Below are positions 1-8,645 of a stretch of DNA of 64,000 bases, in pieces. This DNA comes from Nitratidesulfovibrio sp. (GTDB taxonomy: Bacteria > Desulfobacterota > Desulfovibrionia > Desulfovibrionales > Desulfovibrionaceae), in assembly GCF_040373385.1 (NCBI RefSeq), contig NZ_JBDXXH010000002.1, positions 372,001-436,000 of the forward strand, in the 5' to 3' direction. The notes below the pieces were generated by a model. The model had not been told where the DNA came from and ran no database searches. It worked only from the letters and a program-made list of their open reading frames with translations. Both the position numbers and the translations under genes were made by a program. Numbering within the stretch: position 1 is the stretch's first letter; each line of letters starts with the position of its first letter.

Positions 1-125
1 GAGCCGTTGTCGAAAATTGTCAGGTTGAAATCGATACCCGCATTCTCGATCATGGAGGGAAGCGTCTTGCGGGTGTACGCAATGCGATTGTATGTAATAT
101 AGAGAATGTCTATCGTTTTTGACAT
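1..125 (-). CDS. Glycosyltransferase family 2, N-terminal fragment cut by the window edge
   Basis: Only the first 41 residues are present, beginning MSKTIDILYITYNR and running through a stretch ending FDNGS. An N-terminal beta strand, a TYNR-type turn and an FDNGS segment are typical of the nucleotide-sugar binding half of GT-A (family 2) glycosyltransferases. The ATG at 123-125 follows a GAGGAAC ribosome site seven to eight bases upstream. The gene continues off the left end. It lies downstream, on the same strand, of two other sugar-transfer genes, so it probably belongs to the same surface-polysaccharide or glycan operon. Donor and acceptor cannot be predicted from this fragment. Confidence 0.75.
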   Translation of the reverse strand, partial: MSKTIDILYITYNRIAYTRKTLPSMIENAGIDFNLTIFDNG

Positions 126-239
126 GGTGTTGTTCCTCATGCGCACTGCGGGCAAGTTGCGCGGATTTCCCCGCAGCATGACGCGGTGGTTTCCGGCGCG
201 GCGTCTTGAACGGCTGCCAAATCCTGCTCGGCTCCGTCA

Positions 240-1700
240 CTATTCCGCATAGAACGCATGGTGCCGAAGGTCGTATTCCAGCTTTTCTTCTGCTGTCGTC
301 GCGCGCTTTCGCAGGGTGACTTCCATGTTGTCCACGGCCCGTGGGGTCCGTGTGATATTGTCGGCCTGTATTCCCTGGGCGTTCAGGGCCATCCCGATGT
401 TGCTCAGCGTATACTTCAGGTCGACCATTTCAAAGCGGTAGTCTTTCCAGCCGATGTACCATGACCAGTCCGTATAGTAGCGAAAGCTCATCTCGTTGAA
501 GGCCCTGACGTGCGTGGGGTCCTGCCAGGCGCCAAGGGACAGGTCGTACGGCACGCTGATTTGCAGGGTGCCCCCGGGTTCCAGCAGGTTCAGGAAGTTG
601 GTCATTGTCGCCACGACGTCGGGAACGTGTTCGAGCACATCGTTTGTTTCGATGGTGGAGAAATACCCCTCCGGAAGCTCTTGCACCCCGAAGCGCCGGG
701 TCTGGTAGGTGGTGCCCGGCGTGAAGGGCGTCGACAGGTCCAGCAGGATGTCTGGCCGCCATTTGGGGTCTATGTCGATGTTCAGGCAGTCTTCGCGGAA
801 ATCCTTGCCCGAACCGGCGTTGATCTTGCGCGGCAACCGGGGCTGCGTGAGGCCCGTCTGCGGTGCGTCCGTGACCTTTGCGAGAATGTCCTCGTAGCGC
901 TGGCGAGCAAAGATTTGGTGGCCGATCTGCCCCTGCTGCGCGCATGCCGAAGTGTTTTCAAGCAGTTCGAGCGTCGTGTCGATGAGCGCGTCGTACGGGG
1001 CGAAGGCGCATGTCCCTTCATATTCTGCGGGCACGAAGGTGTCCGGGTTGCGTTCGCTTACCACGGTCTTTCCGTTTGCGAGCAGGAAGCCTATGCGTGC
1101 TACTTCGAGTATTCCCGGCGTGTAGAAGTGAACGTTGAGCAGGATTCGTGATCGGGCAATGTGGAAGTTGCGTTCGTGCCCAAAGACCTTTTCAAGGGCT
1201 ACCGCCTTGATTCCCCGCTTGTTCAGCTCGTTGATGATGTGCTTTCGCCTGTCGTTGAGATATCCGTAGAGCAGGACGTCGATGTCTTTTGGGTAATCCG
1301 GGTTGATGCAGGACATTTGCCCGGTATAGCCGAAGGGCACATGGTGAATCTTGCTGATGCCGAAATTTCTTTTCAACAGTTCAAGGTTGCGGATGCTGTA
1401 TTCCCACACCGTGAATTTCTGCAAGGCTTCTATGTAGTGCGGGCGAAGCCCCTTGCTGCCTTTTGTTATCTGCTCGAAATTGTATATGATGGAGTCTTCC
1501 GGTATCTTGTCTTGCGGAAAGTCCGGAATGTCCTGAAGGCCGAAGATGATGTTCGTCGCCCTGCGGGAAAGCATCTGGGTTGAAACGTCTACCGTGTGTC
1601 CCATGTTGGTCAGGGCGGATGCCAGGGGGCGCGTGATGTCTTCCGCGCATTTCCAGTATTCCGACCCTTGCGCATGCAGTATGGCTATATTGTACTTCAT
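240..1700 (-). CDS. Two-domain protein: GT-B-like glycosyltransferase fused to SAM methyltransferase
   Basis: The 486-residue product has two parts. Residues 1 to about 285 resemble a GT-B glycosyltransferase C-terminal fold, with a stretch around TPGILEVARIGFLLANG followed by VVSE, as in spore-coat CgeB/GT1-like proteins. From about residue 292 a class I methyltransferase begins: INAGSG is a shortened SAM-binding loop, LNIDID the acidic strand, and NDVLEHV the motif IV region shared with methyltransferase type 11 proteins. The natural reading is an enzyme that adds and then methylates a sugar, or a glycan-modifying pair fused in one chain. The neighbouring glycosyltransferase genes on the same strand support a role in surface glycan synthesis. 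Substrate is unknown. Confidence 0.7.
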   Translation of the reverse strand: MKYNIAILHAQGSEYWKCAEDITRPLASALTNMGHTVDVSTQMLSRRATNIIFGLQDIPDFPQDKIPEDSIIYNFEQITKGSKGLRPHYIEALQKFTVWEYSIRNLELLKRNFGISKIHHVPFGYTGQMSCINPDYPKDIDVLLYGYLNDRRKHIINELNKRGIKAVALEKVFGHERNFHIARSRILLNVHFYTPGILEVARIGFLLANGKTVVSERNPDTFVPAEYEGTCAFAPYDALIDTTLELLENTSACAQQGQIGHQIFARQRYEDILAKVTDAPQTGLTQPRLPRKINAGSGKDFREDCLNIDIDPKWRPDILLDLSTPFTPGTTYQTRRFGVQELPEGYFSTIETNDVLEHVPDVVATMTNFLNLLEPGGTLQISVPYDLSLGAWQDPTHVRAFNEMSFRYYTDWSWYIGWKDYRFEMVDLKYTLSNIGMALNAQGIQADNITRTPRAVDNMEVTLRKRATTAEEKLEYDLRHHAFYAE

Positions 1701-1801
1701 GATGAACCTCGAAGCTGCGCTTCAACTGCCCCTTGGGCGGTTTTATGTCCTGTTTTTCGTTGCGGCATGGCAAGGCTGCTGCAATCGCATTCCGGGCAGG
1801 G

Positions 1802-3676
1802 TCATGCCTTGCGCGGCATGCCGTGCGCATGGCGCTTTCTCAGCTCGTGGGTGAGGTTTTGTACTGCGCCCCTGTCGCCCTGCACGGCGCGGTACCTTTC
1901 GACGGTGTCTTCATTGAGCATGTCATGCGGGAAGGCGCCGACATCTATTTGCAGGAAGCAGGTATACATTTCGCGCTCATTCATCTGCTTGAACCACCAT
2001 GGGTGATGTTCCACGATGAATTTCTTGCTGCTGATATTGTTCTTGTTTGTTGTGCCCCAGCGCTTGAAGGCGTGGCGGTAGATGAACTTGATGTCGGGCA
2101 TCGTGCGCGAAACCCAGCCTTCCTCGCCTGCTCGTATCCAGAATTCCCAGTCTTCACGACAAGGGATGGCATCGCGGTAGCCGCCAAGCCCTTCCCACAT
2201 GCTGCGGCGAAACAGCGCCAGCGCCGGTGAAGGACACCGCAGCGCGGACTGCACCAGGTCATATTCCCAGTCCCAGGCGATATGATTGCTGCCGCCAAAT
2301 ACCAGCGTGGGCGGCGTTACCCACCCCACGTCCGGCTCGGATTCCAGAATGTCCAGCGCCTTTTCAAGGTAGTCCGGCGCAATCAGGTCGTCCGGGTCCA
2401 ACTGGCAGACATAGGGCGCGGATGTTTCCTGCATGCCGCGCGTGCGGGTTTTGGGCAGCCCCTCGTTCTGCTTGCTGACGATGCGCAGGCGGCTGTCGCC
2501 ATACTTTTCGAGCAAGGCCTTGGCGGTGCGTAGCGAGTTGTCGGTGGAGCCATCGTTGATGATGACGATTTCCCAATCCGGCATCGTTTGCGCGAAAACG
2601 CTTTGCAGTGCCGTTTCAAGGTAGTGCCCGTGGTTGTACAGCGCCATGGGTATGCTGACCAGGGGCGCGGCCTGCCTTTTGGGGGGAATGCACACCGGCG
2701 CGCCGAGAAAGGGCGTCAGCAGTATCCGGTAGAGATGGGCGGCGTTGCGTGATTCGCCCATGGTCTTCAGGTGGGTGCGCAAGGAATTCATGGCGTCGTC
2801 GACGTGGCCTGTCTTGGCCAGCAACAGCGCGTGAAAGAAGCCCTGTCTGTCGAATTCGCGTGCGTCTATGCCCGTGCTGTCTGCGCCAAGCTGCTTGTAG
2901 TACAGCATGATGGTTTTTGTGTGCAGCAGCAGGCGCGCATGCAGGTGGCTTGTCTGCGGAACGGCGTCCGACAGGAAATGGCGGATGTGCGTTTCCTTTG
3001 TTCGCAGTTCCTCTTCGTAGCAGAGCTGCCTGTACTGGACATCCGCGTGCTTTTGACCGGCATGATGCACGCCGACTGTCCCCGTGAACGCCAGAAGGCG
3101 CCCGGCACGCGCAAGGCGTATGGTCAGGTCCTCGTCCGCAAGGAACACCATGGATTCGTCGAAAACCAGCGGTTCGGCGGGCAGATTTTTCCAGATCAGC
3201 ATGCTGGGCTCATGACGGCTGAACAGGGCGTCGGCATGGGTATGCTGCGTGGCGCCGACGGGCACGAAGGCATTGTCGGCGTTCTTCTGTCTGTTGCCAT
3301 CCGCAAGCCATGCCATGCCCGCGTGGCTGTCCGGGCTTTCATCAAGCAGTCTGCACATTGCGGCCATGGCGTTTTCATGCAGGCTGATGCCGGGCCTGAG
3401 CAGGCATGCATGACGCCCGCGCGCCTCTCGCGCGGCCGTGTTGACCGCTTCATAGGGGCTGTGCCGATAGGCGATGATGCGTGCCTGCGGAAACCTGTCG
3501 GCCAGAGCCGCCATGGCGGGGGGCGTCAGCCCTGCGGGAACGGCAAGGAAGGCCTCTATCCCTGCATTGCATGCAATCGCTTCCCATGCGGAAAGGTCCG
3601 CATTCATGTCGGCATCCAGGGGATCGAGCATGAAAATGTACGCGATCGACGCTGTCGGGATGGGCTCTTTGGGCAT
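1802..3676 (-). CDS. Large glycosyltransferase with degenerate N-terminal and active-looking C-terminal GT2 domain
   Basis: The 624-residue protein ends in a clear family 2 glycosyltransferase domain from about residue 337: the nucleotide loop VIINDGSTDNS, then CQLDPDD containing the DxD metal site, and ED near CREDWEF as the likely catalytic base region. The first 200 residues look like a second, decayed GT-A domain, with an RPGISLHE stretch in place of DxD and an LADEDLTIR segment. A middle helical region links the two. Two-domain glycosyltransferases like this build repeating glycans or decorate surface proteins. The gene is first in a minus-strand run with the two genes at 240-1700 and 1-125. 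No SD as strong as its neighbours is visible, so the ATG at 3676 is accepted on frame length. Confidence 0.75.
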   Translation of the reverse strand: MPKEPIPTASIAYIFMLDPLDADMNADLSAWEAIACNAGIEAFLAVPAGLTPPAMAALADRFPQARIIAYRHSPYEAVNTAAREARGRHACLLRPGISLHENAMAAMCRLLDESPDSHAGMAWLADGNRQKNADNAFVPVGATQHTHADALFSRHEPSMLIWKNLPAEPLVFDESMVFLADEDLTIRLARAGRLLAFTGTVGVHHAGQKHADVQYRQLCYEEELRTKETHIRHFLSDAVPQTSHLHARLLLHTKTIMLYYKQLGADSTGIDAREFDRQGFFHALLLAKTGHVDDAMNSLRTHLKTMGESRNAAHLYRILLTPFLGAPVCIPPKRQAAPLVSIPMALYNHGHYLETALQSVFAQTMPDWEIVIINDGSTDNSLRTAKALLEKYGDSRLRIVSKQNEGLPKTRTRGMQETSAPYVCQLDPDDLIAPDYLEKALDILESEPDVGWVTPPTLVFGGSNHIAWDWEYDLVQSALRCPSPALALFRRSMWEGLGGYRDAIPCREDWEFWIRAGEEGWVSRTMPDIKFIYRHAFKRWGTTNKNNISSKKFIVEHHPWWFKQMNEREMYTCFLQIDVGAFPHDMLNEDTVERYRAVQGDRGAVQNLTHELRKRHAHGMPRKA

Positions 3677-3933
3677 TGTCTAACCTCTGGAAAGCAAAAG
3701 CGAATGCGCGGCATGGCCAGCGTGCTGACGCTGCGGCCGCATGCTGTGCATTGCAAAAAGTTGTCGCAATACGTGTAATCGCGGCGTTTGCATGCAAACT
3801 ATACGCCAGCGCGCGGCAGCATTTGTGCCAAGGGGGGGCTTTCCGACTTTGTTTTTGCGGCAGGGGGCTGGGGCGGTGTGTGTGGGGACTTTGGGCTGCG
3901 GCATGGCAGCCGTGCAGGCTCTGGCGCACGAGC

Positions 3934-3961
3934 AAAAAACGGATGCCCTCACGGGCATCCG
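3934..3961 (-). terminator. Rho-independent terminator overlapping the end of a small ORF
   Basis: On the minus strand a perfect nine-pair stem CGGATGCCC / GGGCATCCG with a GTGA loop is followed directly by six T residues. This is a textbook intrinsic terminator. It ends transcription coming from the 4.1 kb side, which supports a transcript covering the small open frame at 3949-4146. The TGA stop of that frame sits in the loop. Confidence 0.85.
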
Positions 3962-4146
3962 GAGTGGTGCGGCTTGTTGGGACAGGAGGACAGCGCGCCG
4001 CCCCGGTGGCCGGATGCGCCGAAGGACACACGCCGCTCGGGCGCGGTGGCATCCGGGTGCCCGGCATGGTGGGCGGCGACCAGCGCCGGTATGCCCACCA
4101 GTTGCGAAGGTTCGGGCCGCTGCCCGGCCTGCGGATGCGTTGCCAT
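3949..4146 (-). CDS. Hypothetical 65-residue protein
   Basis: The ATG at 4146 has a good CAGGAG ribosome site six bases upstream, and the frame closes inside a strong intrinsic terminator, so a short monocistronic transcript is plausible. The product is rich in Pro, His, Ala and Ser, has two Cys near the C-terminus, and shows no membrane segment, signal peptide or known motif. It could be a real lineage-specific small protein, or a chance frame inside a small non-coding RNA that ends at the same terminator. No function is proposed. The surrounding 3677-3933 and 4147-4280 stretches hold nothing else recognisable. Confidence 0.4.
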   Translation of the reverse strand: MATHPQAGQRPEPSQLVGIPALVAAHHAGHPDATAPERRVSFGASGHRGGALSSCPNKPHHSGCP

Positions 4147-4280
4147 GGCGTGCTCCTGTCCTGACGGCGCGAAGTGTGCCGAAGTGTTTGGAGAATTTGT
4201 ATACCGCCGGGGCTGGGGGAGCGCAAGGGTGGGGGGGGATTATAATGTTGCAAAGAGTGGAGTGTGCTGAGCTAGTTATT

Positions 4281-4628
4281 ACCTGACAGTATATTCCTGT
4301 AACTGGAAGGTGTCGAGCACCGGACAACCCGCGTCAGACGCCCCAAAAGCAATAGTTTTGTGGAGCGGTTGCACAGAACATTGCTCGACGAACATTTCAG
4401 GATTCAGAGTCGTAGGAACTGGTACGAGTCCTTGGACGAAATGCAGACAGACCTCGACGCTTATCTGCACCACTACAACAACGAACGGGCGCATCAAGGC
4501 AGAAGCATGAACGATCGGACACCCCACCAAGCTTTCCTTGATGGCCTTCCCGAGGACCATCCGGAAGAGGACAACGAAGGGCAGCAGGCAGCCTGATCAG
4601 CACCCCGCCAGGCACGGCAGTGTCAGGT
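4281..4628. mobile_element. Insertion-sequence remnant bounded by outward-facing 8-mers
   Basis: The block holds the 3' end of a transposase gene and is bracketed by ACCTGACA (4281-4288) and its reverse complement TGTCAGGT (4621-4628). The second is followed by GAATACTATCTGTG, which looks like an IS terminal inverted repeat. The two 8-mers face away from the fragment, not into it. The scar may therefore be a mosaic of several IS ends rather than one simply truncated copy. No complete element or target duplication could be defined. Confidence 0.5.
4303..4596 (+). pseudogene. Transposase C-terminal fragment (integrase core, IS3/IS481 type)
   Basis: A 97-residue open stretch with no proper start encodes the last part of a DDE transposase. 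The segment SNSFVERLHRTLLDE is the usual surround of the catalytic glutamate in IS3 and IS481 transposases, and HHYNNERAHQGR with P-x2-AF is the conserved rve_3 tail. The catalytic aspartates and the DNA-binding half are absent: a stop lies just upstream at 4300. A GTG at 4360 opens an internal 78-residue frame but is not a believable start. It is decayed and cannot mobilise anything. It marks the left edge of a foreign segment reaching to the truncated gene at 5397-6068. Confidence 0.85.
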
Positions 4629-4818
4629 GAATACTATCTGTGTACAACCCGTTGCCTCTCCTCAAGTCGTGCGGATTCGCGCGCCAATGCGGCAAGCTTT
4701 ACGTTCGCTTAAAAACAGACATAGGGAATGTGCTAGCAGGTATATCCAGAGACAAGCCAGGACGGGATAGCCTCCACAACAAACCACTGCCACACGCCTG
4801 ACGCAAAAGGGTAACGGA

Positions 4819-5418
4819 ATGAAATCCCAAGTAATTGCAGCAACCTCCGGTGCATTGCTTTTCACCATCCATCAATTCATCACCAACTTTCCCTTATTGT
4901 ACATAGTCATGTTCAAGAAAAAAAACCTAATAACATTTTACCATGAATCAATAGAAAATTTTATTGAAAGAGAAAAAATCAACCGCCAAGATATCACATT
5001 TACAGCACCCCACTACAACAAATTCAGTTTATTTTATTTCTTAATGCAAATAAGCATTTCAAGCCTATCTACATTAGCAATATACATGGTATTTGCTGAA
5101 AACAACACGAAACACCTTCTTCCATTAACTATACTTATGACATGCTCACTATTATACATGAGATATCAATACGCAGAAATGCATCAATTCCTAATTATTA
5201 CATCTGAAAAAATACACATCTTTGACACCTTTAATGTGCTCAAAAGAATAGATATCAGCACAGCAGACATCACAAAAGTTGTTAACGCCATTAGCGTATG
5301 GCGCACTTTTGTAGAAATATACACAGTACGAGAAAAAATAAAAATAGCGTGCGAATTCCCAGATAGCGCCGAAGTATGCAAAAATATTTCAAAATATCAG
5401 AAGTACAATAATATTTGA
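4819..5418 (+). CDS. AT-rich gene for an unknown membrane protein
   Basis: The 199-residue product is unlike the rest of the window: the DNA is strongly AT-rich and uses ATA, AAA and AAT codons freely. The protein appears to have an N-terminal hydrophobic stretch (roughly residues 10-32), then two closely spaced hydrophobic helices in the middle (around FSLFYFLMQISIS and LLPLTILMTCSLLY). A C-terminal soluble domain containing KIHIFDTFNVLKRID resembles PH-like bacterial membrane domains in outline only. A second start at 4909 (MFKKK) would remove the first hydrophobic stretch and is where the base composition drops. Foreign origin is very likely, given the transposase scar before it and the truncated gene it runs into after it. 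Function unknown. Confidence 0.6.
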   Translation: MKSQVIAATSGALLFTIHQFITNFPLLYIVMFKKKNLITFYHESIENFIEREKINRQDITFTAPHYNKFSLFYFLMQISISSLSTLAIYMVFAENNTKHLLPLTILMTCSLLYMRYQYAEMHQFLIITSEKIHIFDTFNVLKRIDISTADITKVVNAISVWRTFVEIYTVREKIKIACEFPDSAEVCKNISKYQKYNNI

Positions 5419-6068
5419 GGCAAAAAATGAACAACGCAACCACAATTGTTCAATACGCTAGCCCACAAAAAGAACTTGGAACTGTTCTGGATGAACCGGA
5501 AAAACTGGGTGGTTTCCGGCAGCGTGGGGGAGTAATCCGCCGCCATTGCGAATATCTCGCGCACGCGCAGGTACATTCGGCGTTCGCTGGCCCGAATGTC
5601 GCGGATGCGATCAAGCAGTTCGTCAAAGCGGTCCGGCACGGCTGATCCGGCAACGGGCGGGTTCTTCAACCGTTCGTCGTCCAGAGTGAAGCCCTTGACC
5701 AGATACTCCCGCAGCCGCTCCGTAGCCCAGCGGCGGAACTGGGTGCCGCGGGCCGAACGGACGCGATAGCCCACGGCCAGTATGGCGTCGAGATTGTAGA
5801 ACTTGACGCTGCGCCGAACCTGCCGCGCCCCCTCGGCCCGAACCTGTAAGTAACTCTTACAGGTTGCCTCGGGGGTAATTTCGCCCTCTGCGTAAAGGGC
5901 CTTCAGGTGCAGGGTGATGTTTTGCGACGAAGTCTGGAACAACTCGACCATCATTGCCTGCGAAAGCCAAAGCGTATCCTCGGCAAACCGGCAGTCCACA
6001 CGGGTGTGACCATCCTCGGTTTCGTAAATCAGGAATTCACCCGGCAGTGGCGATTGAAGGTCGGTCAT
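5397..6068 (-). pseudogene. RhuM-family (Fic/DOC-associated virulence-type) protein, C-terminally truncated
   Basis: The first roughly 198 residues are a good RhuM match: GEFLIYETEDG at the start, ETLW-like DTLWLSQAMM, LFQTSSQNITLHL, the KFYNLDAILAVGYRVRS core and the SERRMYLRVREIFA helix. RhuM proteins normally run to over 300 residues. Here the family-like sequence stops at QFFRFIQN (near 5487) and is replaced by about 25 unrelated residues before a stop at 5397. The start has a strong AGGAGGAGG ribosome site. The 3' end overlaps the tail of the AT-rich gene coming the other way by 22 bases. The break therefore coincides with the border of the foreign AT-rich segment. Probably non-functional. 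Confidence 0.75.
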
Positions 6069-6184
6069 CCCTCCTCCTGACTGGCATCTTGCAAGGATGG
6101 CGGCTTGCGTCCGGTGGGGCTGCGGGGCACGGCCCGCGCCCCGGCTGGCTGTTCCCCGGGGCGTCAGGCCTGGCGATGCATGCG

Positions 6185-7285
6185 CTACACGTTGAACAGG
6201 AAGTGCACCACGTCGCCGTCCTTCATCACGTATTCCTTGCCTTCCACGCGCAGCACCCCGGCGGAACGGCAGGCCGCCTCGGTGCCGTGCTTCACGTAGT
6301 CGTCGTAGCCGATGACCTCGGCCCGGATGAAGCCGCGTTCGAAGTCGGTGTGGATCACGCCCGCGCAGGCAGGGGCCTTCCAGCCCTGCTGGATGGTCCA
6401 GGCGCGCACTTCCTTTTCACCCACGGTAAAGTAACTGGCCAGGCCCAGCGTGTGGTAGCCGGTGCGGATGATGCTGACGAGGCCGCTTTCCTTGATGCCG
6501 TAAGAAGCCAGCATTTCGGCCTGTTCCTCGTCGGAAAGGCCCTGCAATTCTTCCTCGATCTTGGCGCAGATGACCACCATGTCGCAGCCGCGCTGTTCGG
6601 CCAGTTCGCGCACGCGGCGCACGTGGTCGTTGGTGCCGTCCAGGTTGGCCTCGTCCACGTTGGCGCAGTAGATGACCTTCTTGGCGGTGATCAGGCCCAT
6701 TTCGCGCATGGCCTGCTTGAACAGGTCGTTGTCCTTGCCCTCAAAGGTGGATGCCGGGTTGCCCGCGTTCATGTGTTCCAGCAGGCGGCCCAGTTCGTCG
6801 GACGCGGCTTTGGCTTCCTTGTCGAACTTGGACATCTTGGACAGGCGGTCGTAGCGCTTTTCGGCAGACTGGATGTCGGCCAGCAGCAGTTCGGTCTCTA
6901 TGGTCTCTATGTCGCGGATGGGGTCGATGGCGCCGTCCACGTGGGTGATGTTCTCGTCGTCGAAGCAGCGCACCACTTCAAGAATGGCGGCGCATTCGCG
7001 AATGTTGGCCAGAAACTGGTTGCCCAGCCCTTCGCCCTTGCTGGCCCCGCGCACCAGCCCGGCAATGTCGATGAAGTCCACCGTGGCGCTGATGGTCTTC
7101 TGCGGCTTGGCCATTTCGGTCAGCTTGTCGATGCGCGCATCGGGCACCGCCACCGTGGCCTTGTTGGGCTCTATGGTGCAGAAGGGGTAGTTGGCCGCCT
7201 CGGCGTTCTGGGCCTTGGTCAGCGCGTTGAACAGGGTGGACTTGCCCACGTTGGGCAGCCCGACGATGCCTATGCTGAGAGCCAT
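6185..7285 (-). CDS. ychF: Redox-regulated ribosome-binding ATPase YchF
   Basis: The 366-residue protein is an OBG-family P-loop NTPase of the YchF branch, which prefers ATP to GTP and binds the 70S ribosome. The Walker A loop GLPNVGKST lies at residues 9-17, [10 protein letters not shown] carries the switch region, and the chain ends in the YchF TGS-like domain with a [11 protein letters not shown] tail. Length equals the family norm. The ATG at 7285 was chosen because the fold starts at once with MALSIGIVG and a GGAG site lies six bases upstream. A longer open frame upstream is only GC-rich noise. It appears to be a single-gene unit. Confidence 0.97.
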   Translation of the reverse strand: MALSIGIVGLPNVGKSTLFNALTKAQNAEAANYPFCTIEPNKATVAVPDARIDKLTEMAKPQKTISATVDFIDIAGLVRGASKGEGLGNQFLANIRECAAILEVVRCFDDENITHVDGAIDPIRDIETIETELLLADIQSAEKRYDRLSKMSKFDKEAKAASDELGRLLEHMNAGNPASTFEGKDNDLFKQAMREMGLITAKKVIYCANVDEANLDGTNDHVRRVRELAEQRGCDMVVICAKIEEELQGLSDEEQAEMLASYGIKESGLVSIIRTGYHTLGLASYFTVGEKEVRAWTIQQGWKAPACAGVIHTDFERGFIRAEVIGYDDYVKHGTEAACRSAGVLRVEGKEYVMKDGDVVHFLFNV

Positions 7286-7481
7286 GTCTGTCTCCGGAAA
7301 TTGCGATGATGGCGCGTGCGCCGTATGCGGCGCGGGGCGCGGGTTGGGGGGCGGCGTGGCCGCCGGGGCTTCATAGCGTCTTTTGCGCGGTTTGGAAAGG
7401 GCGCGCGGGGGATGGGGCGCAGTGGGGGGCGACGGGGGCGGCAGTGCGCGACGAAAGGCGGTATGCGCGCCGGGCGAGGTG

Positions 7482-7560
7482 CACGCGGCCAACGCACGCG
7501 GTCAACGCACGCGGCCAGCGCACGGTCAACGCACGGCCAGCGCATGGCCCGCACGCGGCG
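7482..7560. repeat. Short imperfect tandem repeat between ychF and a LysE-family gene
   Basis: About six degenerate copies of a 12-14-base unit resembling CACGCGGCCAACG lie head to tail. They occupy the middle of the 369-base gap 7286-7654, which otherwise shows only GC-rich sequence with no believable gene. The repeat has no protein-coding support in any frame. It could arise by slippage. Confidence 0.6.
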
Positions 7561-7654
7561 TCGGCATGGGATAGAAGGCCGCCGGGGCCGGGCGCTGTCA
7601 GGACGGGACGTGCCTAGCACAGCCTGCGCGGCAGCGCCCGACTGCCAGCCAAGG

Positions 7655-8305
7655 CTAGAACAGCGAGAACACCGAAATGGCCAGCAGCGCGCCCATCACC
7701 GCGTTGCACCAGCGCACCGCCACCGGCGAATGCAGCAGCCCGCGCAGGGCCGTGCCGCCCGCGCACCAAAGGGCCAGGGACGGGAAGGCCATGGCCGCGA
7801 ACACGGCGGTAAGCGCCAGCAGTTCGGTGGATACGCCGTGCAGGCCAAGCACGTTGGCGGCAAGGGCAGATTCCGCGCCGTCATGCCCGGAAACGTAGGT
7901 GGTCACCCCGGCCACGGCAGCCAGCCATGCCTTCGGGTTTACCCACTGGAACAGCGCCCCTTCGATGAAGTTCATGGGGCGTGCGGCGTTGCGCCCTTTC
8001 GCGGCCTCTCCCGGTGTCGGCGGGGCGGCGGTGGCGATGCGCCATGCCAGCCACAGCAGGTAGGCGGAACCTACCCAGCGCAGCCAGTCGTGCAGTTGCG
8101 GCACGGCGGCGAAAATCCGGTCCATGCCGAGGCCCACGGCAATGATCATCAGCGGAAAGCCCAGCGAGACGCCCAGCAGGTGGGGCATGGTGCGCCAGAA
8201 GCCGAAGGTGAGGCCCGACGACATGACCATGGTGTTGTTGGGGCCGGGGGTTACGCTCATGGCGACGGCATAGGTGCTCATGGCGGCCAGGGTCGCGAAT
8301 TCCAT
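7655..8305 (-). CDS. LysE/RhtB-family amino-acid exporter
   Basis: The 216-residue protein has the layout of the LysE/RhtB family: about six hydrophobic helices, the N-terminal signature SVTPGPNN in helix 1, GVSLGF in helix 2 and the QWVNPKAWL segment before helix 4. Members export amino acids or related small metabolites (lysine, threonine, homoserine) across the inner membrane. The start at 8305 places MEFATLAAMSTYAVAMSVTPGP at the family's usual position; the longer frame adds only low-complexity sequence. The gene stands alone between the ychF and M16 peptidase genes on the same strand. Substrate cannot be assigned. Confidence 0.88.
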   Translation of the reverse strand: MEFATLAAMSTYAVAMSVTPGPNNTMVMSSGLTFGFWRTMPHLLGVSLGFPLMIIAVGLGMDRIFAAVPQLHDWLRWVGSAYLLWLAWRIATAAPPTPGEAAKGRNAARPMNFIEGALFQWVNPKAWLAAVAGVTTYVSGHDGAESALAANVLGLHGVSTELLALTAVFAAMAFPSLALWCAGGTALRGLLHSPVAVRWCNAVMGALLAISVFSLF

Positions 8306-8645
8306 GGGATGCTCCGGTGAGTGTGTCGTGCCGTTGTACAGGCAGCGCGGATAAAGGGAAAGCGTTGGGGTGGGCAGGGGGCGCGGCGGGCCGGTAGTAT
8401 GCGGGGCCGCTGCGGCCCGCAGCGGATATGAAGGCGCCGGGACATCCATGCGGATGCCCCGGCGCGGGAACGGCATTTTGCTACGGGTGTTTCATGCCTC
8501 GCGCAGCCTTGCGCAGGGAGGATTTTTGTTCTCTGCCGAGGAAGAATGCTTTTTTATGGAGGGAGCGTACTTTTGTGGTACTCGACCGGAATAAAAATGC
8601 ATTCTGACGAAGGCAGAGGGCAAAAGGCCCCCTGCGCGACACAGG
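8306..8645. other. Intergenic region with two hairpins below the M16 peptidase gene
   Basis: Two inverted repeats lie here. At 8612-8637 a stem GCAGGGGGCC / GCCCTCTGC closes on the minus strand just after the peptidase stop and is its likely terminator, although no T-run follows at once. At 8434-8465 a 14-pair stem with one G-U pair, GCGCCGGGACATCC facing GGATGCCCCGGCGC, lies upstream of the LysE-type gene and may be a second terminator or an operator. A GTAC-N7-GTAC element occurs near 8569. No gene is seen. Confidence 0.5.

Noticed and set aside
4281..4628. A complete insertion sequence
   Set aside because: Only the last 97 residues of the transposase remain, and the flanking 8-mers point outward.
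5397..6068. RhuM gene as intact
   Set aside because: The family-like sequence stops near residue 198 and is followed by a short unrelated tail.
7286..7492. An N-terminal extension of YchF by 69 residues
   Set aside because: The added sequence is Pro/Arg/Ala-rich, and YchF proteins begin at the P-loop domain, as does the ATG at 7285.
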